Shown here one piece after another: positions 56,924 to 64,000 of a DNA stretch of 64,000 nt. Position 1 is the first letter of the stretch; each line of letters starts with the position of its first letter. The notes below the pieces were generated by a model. That model saw nothing but the letters and a program-made list of their open reading frames with translations, had not been told where the DNA came from and made no database searches. A program made the translations under genes and the position numbers. Source of the DNA: Streptomyces griseoluteus (GTDB lineage: Bacteria; Actinomycetota; Actinomycetes; Streptomycetales; Streptomycetaceae); the NCBI GenBank assembly GCA_000717735.1, contig JOBE01000015.1:62001-126000 (forward strand), read 5' to 3'.

Positions 56924-58090
56924 ATGCTCGCCATGCACGCGCTGATCAGGACCGAGGACGACCACGTCTGGGGCGTCTGCCCCACGGTGGAGGGGCTGTA
57001 CGGGGATCCCGAGCGCGGGACGTACGAACTCAGGGGCTGGGTGCCGGAGGGTGCGGGAGTGCGGGAGGGATGGCTCGGGGAGTCGGTGTGGCTGGTGCCT
57101 GCGGACGACGAGCGCGACCGCTCGCCCTGGGAGCACGCGGAACACGCGGAACACGCGGAACACGCGGAGTACCGGGAGCACGACGCCTGGCTCCTGGCGG
57201 ACGCGGAGGCCGTCCGCGCGACGGGCGACCTCGTCCTCTCCGGTGAGGACGACCACATGGGCCCGCCCGAGAGCCACCGGGGTCCCGTCCGGCTGCACGA
57301 CGGGCGCCGATGGCTCGGTTCCTGCGAGGAGTTCACCCGCGTCCAGCCGGCCCCCCGCCCCCGTCCCCCGTTCGTCCTGCGCGGCCTCGTACCGGGCGAG
57401 CAGCTGCGGGCGGCCTTGGAGAAGGGGACCCGGCGGGCGCTGGAACTGGAACAGGTCGAGCTGGAACTGCGGGACCGGCGGGGCGAGCCGCTGACGAGCC
57501 TGCTGATGTGGGGCCGGGTCGCCGGGTGGAGGCCCTCGGCGCTCGGGCCCGAGCCGACCGAACAGACCCACCAGCTCGACCAGACCGGCCTGATCAGCCT
57601 GGTTGACCTGGAGCTGGACGGCACCTTCCACCATCCCGTCCCCGCGTGGGCCCGGCCCGTGTGGGAGCGCTGGCTGACGGGACCGCCGGAGGAGCCCGCC
57701 GCCTGGGCGGGGCTCGACACCCGGTTGCGCGGCGCCTGGCACGACCTCGTCCGGGAACGGGCCTGCCGCCGCACGTTCCGTGACCGGCCGGCGGGGACCA
57801 CGTACGAACTCGACGGCCGGCACGTCACCGACGAACCCGGCCTCTGGCTCGCCCTCGGTGAGGCGGTGAACGGCCCCGGCGGCTACTTCGGCGGAAACTT
57901 CGGCGCTCTCCACGACTGCCTGGGCGGGTTCTTCGGCTTCACCGCGCCGGGCACCCTGATGTGGCGGGACTCCGCCGTCGCCCGCACGCACCTCTCCCGG
58001 CTGCTGTCGCCGGAGGGCGAGCCGTACGACCTCTTCGCGTCGATGCTCAGCGCCCTGGCCGAGGACGGGATGCGGGTCGTGGAGGCCTGA
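56924..58090 (+). CDS. Barstar-domain protein with N-terminal unknown region
   Basis: 388 residues. The C-terminal 290-375 region (TYELDGRHVTDEPGLWLALGEAVNG..YFGGNFGALHDCLGG) is a barstar-type ribonuclease-inhibitor fold. The first 280 residues show no recognised domain apart from Trp-rich patches; residues about 69-82 are a tandem HAE run (four units, encoded by a 9-bp repeat). Barstar alone is about 90 residues, so this is a fusion. No barnase-like gene is adjacent. Alternative ATG at codon 4. No strong ribosome site. Confidence 0.82.
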   Translation: MLAMHALIRTEDDHVWGVCPTVEGLYGDPERGTYELRGWVPEGAGVREGWLGESVWLVPADDERDRSPWEHAEHAEHAEHAEYREHDAWLLADAEAVRATGDLVLSGEDDHMGPPESHRGPVRLHDGRRWLGSCEEFTRVQPAPRPRPPFVLRGLVPGEQLRAALEKGTRRALELEQVELELRDRRGEPLTSLLMWGRVAGWRPSALGPEPTEQTHQLDQTGLISLVDLELDGTFHHPVPAWARPVWERWLTGPPEEPAAWAGLDTRLRGAWHDLVRERACRRTFRDRPAGTTYELDGRHVTDEPGLWLALGEAVNGPGGYFGGNFGALHDCLGGFFGFTAPGTLMWRDSAVARTHLSRLLSPEGEPYDLFASMLSALAEDGMRVVEA

Positions 58091-58106
58091 GACCCCCGAA
58101 CACGCG

Positions 58107-58137
58107 AAAGGCGCACCCGGATTCCGGGTGCGCCTTT
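58107..58137. terminator. Bidirectional terminator after the barstar gene
   Basis: 14-bp perfect stem AAAGGCGCACCCGG and complement around ATT, with A and T runs on either side so it works for both converging genes. Confidence 0.9.
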
Positions 58138-58155
58138 GCTGTTCGGAACGGTGCG

Positions 58156-58356
58156 TCAGGCGTCGCGGTCCTGGTCCATGCGTTCCCGGTCCATGCGGTC
58201 CTGGGCCTCCTGGCGGGCCCGGCGGGCCTGCTCCTCGGGGCGCTCACGGCCCTGGGAGGCGCGTTCGGACGCTTCGTCCTTCGCCTTGCCCATGGCCTCC
58301 TTGGCCTGCTGCTTGAGCTGCTCCGACTTGTCCTTGAACTGGTCCTGCATGCCCAT
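58156..58356 (-). CDS. Small highly charged helical protein
   Basis: 66 residues, almost entirely charged or polar (MQDQFKDKSEQLKQQAKEAMGKAKDEAS, then Arg/Glu/Gln-rich). The first half resembles CsbD-type stress proteins, but the match is weak. AGGAG lies 10 bp before the ATG. Probably disordered or a single helix; function unknown. Confidence 0.75.
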   Translation of the reverse strand: MGMQDQFKDKSEQLKQQAKEAMGKAKDEASERASQGRERPEEQARRARQEAQDRMDRERMDQDRDA

Positions 58357-58486
58357 GGAAGTTCACTCCTAGAAGGCTGTGAGAGGAAGGGGGCTTCGTG
58401 CCCCCTGGCCTCGACCAGCCTTGCACGGGCAAACATTCCACGCATTTCGATCAGTGACGGACCGTGAAGGCCGCGGGGAAAGCCCG

Positions 58487-59368
58487 TCAGGCGCGCTCCG
58501 TGCGCTCCTGCTCGTCCGCCGCCCCGCCCGCGCCCACCAGGCCCTTGGAGACCGAGCCCAGACGGGGCTCGAAGCGCTTCATCTCGCGCTGGCCGACCGT
58601 GGCGATGAGGCCGGGCAGGTGGCCGCGTACCGACTGCATCCCGCGCAGCCACCACTGTGCGTACACATGGGCGGAGCGTCGTTCGATGCCCGCCACGATC
58701 CGGTCGACGGCCGGGCCCAGGGGGTACGTGCGGTTCGAGGGCCACGGCAGCCGCTGCCGCAGCTCCTTCATCACGTCGTCCTGGTCGGCGCCCCGCACCA
58801 TGTCCGTGTCGGTCCAGGAGAGGTAGCCGACGCCGACCTTCACCCCCTTGTACGCGACCTCGGCGCGCAGGCTGTGCGCGAAGGCCTCGACGCCCGACTT
58901 CGAGGCGCAGTACGCCGTCATCATCGGGGCCGGGGTGAGCGCGGCGAGCGAGGCGATCTGGAGGAAGTACCCGCGGGACTCCATGAGGACCGGCAGGAAC
59001 GCCCGGCCGGTCACCGCGCCGCCGATCAGGTTGACCTCGATGACCCGCCGCCAGGCGACGGGGTCGGAGTCGACGAACGGTCCGCCCGCAGCCACACCGG
59101 CGTTGGCGACGACGATGTCGACCTTCCCGAACCGTTCCTTCACCTCGGCCGCGACCCGGGCCATCGCCTCGTGGTCCGTGACGTCGGCGTGCCACCAGTC
59201 GGCCTCGGTGTGCAGCCGGCCGGCGACCTCCTTGAGCTGCTCCGGCTCCAGGCCGACGAGCGCGATCTTCGCGCCGCGCGCGGACAGCTTGCGGGCGAGG
59301 AGTTCGCCGACGCCCCGGGCCCCTCCGGTGACGACCGCGACCTGCCCTTCCAGGCTCACCCTGCTCAT
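58487..59368 (-). CDS. Short-chain dehydrogenase, third gene of the monooxygenase operon (SadH-like)
   Basis: 293 residues; VVTGGARGVGELLARKL, ANAGVA, and YCASKSGVEAF. The extended C terminus (about 230-293) with YAQWWLRGMQSVRG resembles SadH-type SDRs. Its ATG overlaps the hydrolase stop (ATGA). The operon order monooxygenase-hydrolase-SDR matches mymA-lipR-sadH of M. tuberculosis. Confidence 0.88.
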   Translation of the reverse strand: MSRVSLEGQVAVVTGGARGVGELLARKLSARGAKIALVGLEPEQLKEVAGRLHTEADWWHADVTDHEAMARVAAEVKERFGKVDIVVANAGVAAGGPFVDSDPVAWRRVIEVNLIGGAVTGRAFLPVLMESRGYFLQIASLAALTPAPMMTAYCASKSGVEAFAHSLRAEVAYKGVKVGVGYLSWTDTDMVRGADQDDVMKELRQRLPWPSNRTYPLGPAVDRIVAGIERRSAHVYAQWWLRGMQSVRGHLPGLIATVGQREMKRFEPRLGSVSKGLVGAGGAADEQERTERA

Positions 59369-60291
59369 GCCTCTGCCTCCTCGTTCTCCCGTTCCTCGGA
59401 CTTCACTCCCAGGTACGTGAGGGTCAGTTCGCGGATCTGCGCGGTGACGGCTTCCGGGGCCTCCACCGGTGTCATGTGGCCCATGCCGGCCAGTTCGACG
59501 AGCCCCGTGCAGTGCGGCAGCGCCTCCGCCATCGCCCGGGAGTGGACGGGCGGGGTGAGCCGGTCGGCGGTGCCGACGAGCACGGCCACCGGCAGCCGCA
59601 GCTGCCGCAGGCCCGCTCCGAGGTCAAGGCCGGCCAGCACCTGCGACCAGCCGTACCGCGCCCCGCGCGGACAGGCGTGCACGATCCGGGCGCAGGCGTC
59701 GACCCGCTCGGGCGCCGACCCCGGTCCCATCGTCGCGTACTTGAGGATCCTCTTCGAGAGGGCGTTGACCGGTCCGAGCGGCGCCTTCGCGCCCAGGACC
59801 GCCTTGGTGAGACGGCTGCGCAGACCGCCCGGCCGCAGCGGTACGACGGTGGCCTCGGCCGTCAGCCGGGAGGGCCCGGTGGAGCAGAGCAGGACGGCGG
59901 CGGCGTGCTGCCGGAAGCCGGGCCGCCCGGCGGCCGCCATGATCGTCATGCCGCCCATGGAGTGGCCGGCCAGGACGGCCCGCTCGCCGGGGCCGAGGGT
60001 GGCCGCGAGCACGGCCTCCAGGTCGTCGGCGAGCGCCGTCGTGGAGTATCCGCCGGGACCTGCCGCGGGGGATTTCCCGTGGCCGCGCTGGTCGTAGGCG
60101 ATGACCCGGTGGTCGGCGGCGAGCGCCCGTATCTGCTCGGCCCAGAAAGCGGTCGAGCAGGTCCAGCCGTGGGCGAGGACGACGGCGGGCGCGCCCTCGG
60201 GGCCGTACACCTCGACGTGGATCCGGGCGCCGTCGGCGGAGAGGGCGGTGAGTTCGCGGGAGGCGGGCAGCGAGGTCAGGTGCCGGCTCAC
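59365..60291 (-). CDS. Alpha/beta hydrolase, second gene of the monooxygenase operon
   Basis: 308 residues; oxyanion HGWTCSTAFW, nucleophile elbow GHSMGG, acid TADRLTPP and base GHMTPVEAP give a full Ser-Asp-His triad. GTG at 60291 overlaps the monooxygenase stop (GTGA). Would hydrolyse the ester or lactone made by the monooxygenase (inference). Confidence 0.9.
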   Translation of the reverse strand: MSRHLTSLPASRELTALSADGARIHVEVYGPEGAPAVVLAHGWTCSTAFWAEQIRALAADHRVIAYDQRGHGKSPAAGPGGYSTTALADDLEAVLAATLGPGERAVLAGHSMGGMTIMAAAGRPGFRQHAAAVLLCSTGPSRLTAEATVVPLRPGGLRSRLTKAVLGAKAPLGPVNALSKRILKYATMGPGSAPERVDACARIVHACPRGARYGWSQVLAGLDLGAGLRQLRLPVAVLVGTADRLTPPVHSRAMAEALPHCTGLVELAGMGHMTPVEAPEAVTAQIRELTLTYLGVKSEERENEEAEA

Positions 60292-61835
60292 TGGGCGGCC
60301 TCCTGCTTGCGGGCGGCGGTACGGTCCTTCTTCGGCGCGGTGACCGGCTTGGGTGCGCGCAGCACCTCGTACTCGGAGAGGTCGACCTGCCGGGTCTCGC
60401 GCCGGAACTCGCCCGTGGTGCCCGGCCACAGCGTGGTGTTGCGTCCGTTGGCGTCGAGGTACCAGCTCTCGCAGCCGCCCGCCTTCCACACGGTCCGCTC
60501 CATCCGGGCCTGCACCTTGCGGTTCCAGGCGCCGACGGCGGAGGGCCGGACGGCGAGGGCGGCACGCCCGCCGAGACCAGAGGGAGTCAACAGAGCCAGC
60601 TGGCGCAGGTAGTCGGCCATGTAGTTCAGCTGGGACTCGATCATCAGGATCATCGAGGAGTTCCCGAGGCCCGTGTTGGGGCCGATGACCGTCATGAAGT
60701 TGGGGAAGCCGGCGGCGGTGGCGCCGCGCAGCGCCTCCATGCCGCCCTTCCAGCTCTCGGCGAGGGTCTTCCCCTCCGCGCCGACGACCCGCTCGGCGAT
60801 CGGCATGTCGGTGACGTGGAAGCCGGTGCCGAAGACGATCGCGTCGACCTCGGTCTCGGTGCCGTCGGCGGCGACCACGGTCGAGCCGCGGACCTCGCGC
60901 AGGCCGGAGGCGACGACGTCGACGTTGGGCTGCGCGACCGCCGGGTAGTACGTGCTGGAGAGCAGGATCCGCTTGCAGCCGATGCGGTACGAGGGCGTCA
61001 GCTTGGCCCGGAGCGCCGGGTCCTTGATCGCCTTGGCGATGTTGGCCTTGGCGAGCTTCTCGACGAGCCCGAGTTCGTTCGGGTGCTTGGTGAAGGCGCC
61101 GACCTGTAGTTCGCGGATGCCCCAGAGCAGACCGCGGCGCAGCGTGCCGGTGACGGGCACGGCGCGGTGGAGCCAGCGTTCGGGGCCGCTGATGGCCCGG
61201 TCCATGCGGCGCATCACCCAGGGGGGCGTGCGCTGGAAGAGGGTCAGCTTCGCGACCTGGGGCTGGATCGCGGGCACGATCTGGATGGCGGAGGCGCCGG
61301 TGCCGATCATGGCGACGCGCTTGCCGGTGAGGTCGTAGTCGTGGTCCCAGCGGGCGGAGTGGAAGACCTTGCCGGGGAAGCCGGCGAGCCCCGGGATGTC
61401 GGGGATCTTGGGGTCGGACAGGGGCCCGGTTGCGGAGACGACGACCTCGGCGCTGAAGGAGCCCTGGCTCGTCTCGATCTCCCAGCGGAGCGCCTCGGCG
61501 TCCCACTCCATGCGCAGCACCTCGTGGCCGAGGCGGAGGTGGGGCCGGATCCCGAAGGTGTCCGTGACATGCTCCAGGTAGGCGCGGATGTGGCGCTGTC
61601 CCGAGAAGGTCCGCGGCCAGTCGGGGTTGGGCGCGAAGGAGAAGGAGTAGAGGTGGGAGGGTACGTCGCAGGCGCAGCCGGGGTAGCTGTTGTCCCGCCA
61701 TGTGCCGCCCACGGAGTCGGCCCGCTCCAGGACCACGAAGTCGGTGATCCCCTCGCGGCGCAGCCGGACGGCGGCCCCGAGGCCACCGAATCCCGATCCG
61801 ATCACCGCCACCCGTACGTGCTCGTGCTTCGCCAT
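60288..61835 (-). CDS. Flavin-containing (Baeyer-Villiger type) monooxygenase
   Basis: 515 residues; FAD loop GSGFGGLGAAVRL at residue 12, the Baeyer-Villiger-like fingerprint FPGKVFHSARWDHD, second dinucleotide loop IGTGASAIQIVP, and FGTGFHVTD. Inserts oxygen next to a ketone or oxidises a heteroatom with NADPH. GGGAGG lies 4 bp before ATG 61835. First gene of a tightly coupled three-gene operon, divergent from merR. Confidence 0.9.
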   Translation of the reverse strand: MAKHEHVRVAVIGSGFGGLGAAVRLRREGITDFVVLERADSVGGTWRDNSYPGCACDVPSHLYSFSFAPNPDWPRTFSGQRHIRAYLEHVTDTFGIRPHLRLGHEVLRMEWDAEALRWEIETSQGSFSAEVVVSATGPLSDPKIPDIPGLAGFPGKVFHSARWDHDYDLTGKRVAMIGTGASAIQIVPAIQPQVAKLTLFQRTPPWVMRRMDRAISGPERWLHRAVPVTGTLRRGLLWGIRELQVGAFTKHPNELGLVEKLAKANIAKAIKDPALRAKLTPSYRIGCKRILLSSTYYPAVAQPNVDVVASGLREVRGSTVVAADGTETEVDAIVFGTGFHVTDMPIAERVVGAEGKTLAESWKGGMEALRGATAAGFPNFMTVIGPNTGLGNSSMILMIESQLNYMADYLRQLALLTPSGLGGRAALAVRPSAVGAWNRKVQARMERTVWKAGGCESWYLDANGRNTTLWPGTTGEFRRETRQVDLSEYEVLRAPKPVTAPKKDRTAARKQEAAQ

Positions 61836-61905
61836 GCCGCCTCCCGTGCGCCCGGCCAATCACGCCAGCAATCACTGGCACAGTCGGGACTGTAGAGCAG
61901 CTCCA

Positions 61906-61948
61906 TACCGAGCGGTAGGGGTACGGCAAGGGAAAGTTACCGGCGGTA
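61906..61948. promoter_or_regulatory. Two TACCG/CGGTA palindromes between monooxygenase and merR
   Basis: TACCG-AG-CGGTA at 61906-61917 and TACCG-G-CGGTA at 61938-61948, centres about 31.5 bp (three turns) apart. The second overlaps the likely -35 region of merR. Candidate operators. Confidence 0.65.
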
Positions 61949-61966
61949 CAACATAGGCTGGCGTGC

Positions 61967-62704
61967 GTGGCAGACGGATCGGACAGGGATGCACGCGCGG
62001 ACGCGGACAAGGGCGCTCCCACAGGCACGCCCCCGGGCGCACAGGCCGGCGTACGCGAGTACCGCATGGAAGAGCTGGCCACCGCCGCCGGCATCACCGT
62101 GCGCACCCTGCGCTTCTACCGCGAACGCGGCCTGATCCCACCGCCCCGCCGCGAAGGCCGGATCGCCTGGTACGACGAACAGCACCTGGCCCGGCTGCGC
62201 ACCATCGCCGCCCTCCTGGAACGCGGCCACACCCTCACCGGCATCGCCGACCTCACCAGCGCCTTCGAGAGCGGCCGCAACGTCCGCGAGGTCCTCGCGC
62301 TCGACTCCCCGAGCGAGGAGGAGCCCGTCCGCCTCACCCCCGAGGAACTCGCCGACCACTTCGCCGGCGAGGTCACCCCGGAGAACCTCGCCGCCGCCCT
62401 CGACCTCGGCTACCTCGCCACCGACGGCGAGGAGATCGTCCACATCAGCCGCCGCCTGCTCGACGTCTCCGCCGCCCTCGTCCGCGAGGGCGTCCCCCTC
62501 GCCGAGGTCCTCAAGGCCGGCGCCCGGGTCCGCGAGCACGCCGACGCCCTCGCGGAACTGTTCACCGACCTGCTGCGCGCCCACGCCGCCGAGGAGGAAC
62601 TGTGGCGGCTGCGCCCCCTCGCCAAGAGCGTGGTGGAGGCCGAACTGTCGATGGCGCTCGACCGGCGACTGCGCCCCACGCCCCCCGGGGAAGCGACCTC
62701 ATGA
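61967..62704 (+). CDS. MerR-family regulator, divergent from the monooxygenase operon
   Basis: 245 residues; a Asp/Gly/Ala-rich N-terminal stretch of about 30 residues, then the MerR HTH (YRMEELATAAGITVRTLRFYRERGLIPPPRREGRIAWYDEQHL, key part ITVRTLRFYRERGL), and a helical C-terminal domain without obvious metal cysteines. GTG start lacks a ribosome site; TAGGCT at 61954-61959 sits 7 bp upstream, so probably leaderless. Confidence 0.9.
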   Translation: MADGSDRDARADADKGAPTGTPPGAQAGVREYRMEELATAAGITVRTLRFYRERGLIPPPRREGRIAWYDEQHLARLRTIAALLERGHTLTGIADLTSAFESGRNVREVLALDSPSEEEPVRLTPEELADHFAGEVTPENLAAALDLGYLATDGEEIVHISRRLLDVSAALVREGVPLAEVLKAGARVREHADALAELFTDLLRAHAAEEELWRLRPLAKSVVEAELSMALDRRLRPTPPGEATS

Positions 62705-62729
62705 CCGCCCGGCAGGCTCCCGAAAGGCC

Positions 62730-63533
62730 CTACAGCTCGTAGACGACGGTCACGGGCGCGTGGTCGCTCCACCGCTGCTCATGGGTGGCGGCCCGCTCGA
62801 CGTAGGCCTTCACGGCCTTGGCGGCGAGACCGGGGCTGGCGATCTGGTAGTCGATCCGCCAGCCCGAGTCGTTGTCGAAGGCCCGTCCGCGGTAGGACCA
62901 CCAGGAGTAGGGCCCTTCCTGCTCGGGGTGGAGCGCCCGCACGACGTCGACGTAACCCCCGTCGGCCTCGTCGAGGACCCTGCCGAGCCACTCCCGCTCC
63001 TCGGGCAGGAAGCCGGCGTTCTTCTTGTTGGCCCGCCAGTTCTTGAGGTCGGCCTCGCGGTGGGCGATGTTCCAGTCGCCGCAGACGACGACCTCACGCC
63101 CGTCGGCGGCGGCCCGGGTCCTGAGCTCCTTCAGATAGGGCAGGAACTCGCCCATGAACCGGTACTTCTCGTCCTGGCGCTCGGTGCCGACCTCACCGGA
63201 GGGCAGGTAGAGGCTGGCGACGGTCACGCCGGGCAGGTCGGCCTCGACGTACCGGCCACTGCCGTCGAACTCGCTCGACCCGAAGCCGACGCGCACCCGG
63301 TCGGGCTCGCGCCGGGTGTAGAGGGAGACCCCGGCGCGCCCCTTGGCGGCGGCGGGGGCGTGGACGGTGAACCAGCCCTCGGGGGCGCGCACCTCGACGG
63401 GCAGCTGCGCCTCCTCGGCGCGCACCTCCTGGAGGCAGACGGCGTCGGCGGAGGTCCCGGCCAGCCACTCGACGAAGCCCTTCTTGGCGGCGGCCCGAAT
63501 CCCGTTGACATTCACGCTGGTGACAGTGAGCAT
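62730..63533 (-). CDS. xth: Exodeoxyribonuclease III/AP endonuclease
   Basis: DNA repair enzyme of the EEP superfamily, 267 residues; NVNGIRAAAKKGF (metal Asn), LQEVRA (metal Glu), catalytic CGDWNIAHREADL (Asp/Asn) and SDHAPV (Asp-His). ATG at 63533 is preferred because it begins at the conserved MLTVTSVNVNG. Convergent with merR, 25 bp apart. Divergent from the GNAT gene at the window end. Confidence 0.94.
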   Translation of the reverse strand: MLTVTSVNVNGIRAAAKKGFVEWLAGTSADAVCLQEVRAEEAQLPVEVRAPEGWFTVHAPAAAKGRAGVSLYTRREPDRVRVGFGSSEFDGSGRYVEADLPGVTVASLYLPSGEVGTERQDEKYRFMGEFLPYLKELRTRAAADGREVVVCGDWNIAHREADLKNWRANKKNAGFLPEEREWLGRVLDEADGGYVDVVRALHPEQEGPYSWWSYRGRAFDNDSGWRIDYQIASPGLAAKAVKAYVERAATHEQRWSDHAPVTVVYEL

Positions 63534-63583
63534 CCCGGGAGAATACCGACACCATCGCATCGCATACATGTACGATACTCCGC

Positions 63584-64000
63584 ATGAACATCCAGCCCAC
63601 GCCTTATGACCACCCCGACGCCGTCAAACTCAACGACGCGGTCCAGGCGGAGTACGCCGTCCGCTACGACGACGAGGGCGATGTCACACCGCTGGACGCC
63701 GGAATGTTCGTCCCGCCCCAGGGCCTCTACCTCCTGGCCTACGACTCCGAGGGCAACCCGGTAGCCACCGGCGGCTGGCGCACCCAGGACGAGAACGACC
63801 AGGGCTACGAGAACGGCGACGCCGAACTCAAGCGCATGTACGTGATCCCCGAGGCCCGCGGCCTGGGCCTGGCCCGCCGCATCCTGGCGGCCCTGGAATC
63901 CGACGCCCGCGAGGCCGGCCGCACCCGCATGGTCCTCGAAACGGGAACGGCCCAGCCGGAGGCGATAGCCCTCTACACCTCCAGCGGCTACGAACCCTGC
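63584..64000 (+). CDS. GNAT-family N-acetyltransferase, truncated by window end
   Basis: 139 codons visible, no stop yet. MNIQPTPYDHPDAVKLNDAVQAEYAVRY, then ELKRMYVIPEARGLGLARRIL with the acetyl-CoA loop RGLGLA, and YTSSGYEPC near the end. ATG at 63584; TACGAT at 63571-63576 gives a leaderless-type promoter. Divergent from xth. Confidence 0.85.
   Translation, partial: MNIQPTPYDHPDAVKLNDAVQAEYAVRYDDEGDVTPLDAGMFVPPQGLYLLAYDSEGNPVATGGWRTQDENDQGYENGDAELKRMYVIPEARGLGLARRILAALESDAREAGRTRMVLETGTAQPEAIALYTSSGYEPC

Overview
The window is a chromosomal segment of a high-GC actinomycete, almost certainly Streptomyces. The evidence is very high third-position GC, many GTG and leaderless starts, an SsgA-like sporulation protein, an XRE/DUF397/ATPase whiJ-type locus, and the conserved order glmU-prs-rplY-pth, ppc, galTEK, ispE-rsmA-rpf-tatD, rsmI-pmt. 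Base positions, motifs and start choices were read from the sequence by eye. Family names are from recognition of motifs, not from searches.

Layout. 1-4.3 kb: the 3' part of tRNA-Gln, then housekeeping genes glmU, prs, rplY and pth. 4.3-10.4 kb: a small membrane protein, a sortase-motif surface protein, ppc, and a fatty-acid desaturase/TetR pair. 10.6-12.4 kb: a secreted VCBS/FG-GAP propeller protein with a TTG start. 12.4-14.7 kb: tam and divergent tamR with three evenly spaced operators, then a LuxR-type regulator overlapping tamR tail to tail. 14.9-18.9 kb: galT-galE-galK operon and a response regulator that has lost its phosphorylation residues. 19.1-24.7 kb: two adjacent membrane-anchored PQQ-like beta-propeller paralogues and an ABC-F ATPase. 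24.8-31.4 kb: a short Uma2-like gene, an acyltransferase, ispE, rsmA, an rpf (resuscitation-promoting factor) gene, tatD and a zinc-ribbon protein. 31.6-39.7 kb: a second VCBS protein, rsmI, pmt, a small secreted barrel-like protein, a penicillin-binding protein and a YbaK-type deacylase.

39.7-43.8 kb is the most accessory-looking part. It holds a three-gene operon (small protein, HATPase anti-sigma-like protein, DUF7848-like protein) divergent from XRE-DUF397, followed by DUF6879-XRE and a gene-poor junction with what look like gene remnants. 43.9-49.9 kb: an SDR, a LysE exporter, a class C serine hydrolase, an ECF-type metal transporter (CbiMN fusion, CbiQ, CbiO) preceded by a near-perfect nickel-regulator (Nur) box, and an SsgA-like gene. 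49.9-58.4 kb: TetR-MMPL exporter divergent from a tricorn protease, with two matching palindromes between them, then a GNAT, a barstar-domain protein and a small charged protein. 58.5-64 kb: a flavin monooxygenase/hydrolase/SDR operon with overlapping starts (arrangement like mycobacterial mymA-lipR-sadH), divergent MerR, an exonuclease III-type gene and a truncated GNAT at the edge.

Functionally the window joins core cell-wall and nucleotide supply (GlmU, Prs, PBP, Rpf), protein O-mannosylation (Pmt), central metabolism (Ppc, Tam/TamR, Gal) and many small regulatory circuits. The best leads are the regulatory DNA elements (Nur box, TamR triplet, TetR palindromes, paired TACCG palindromes, two unrelated triple 12-bp repeats in promoter regions), the degenerate response regulator, the barstar-domain protein without a visible ribonuclease, and the XRE/DUF island.
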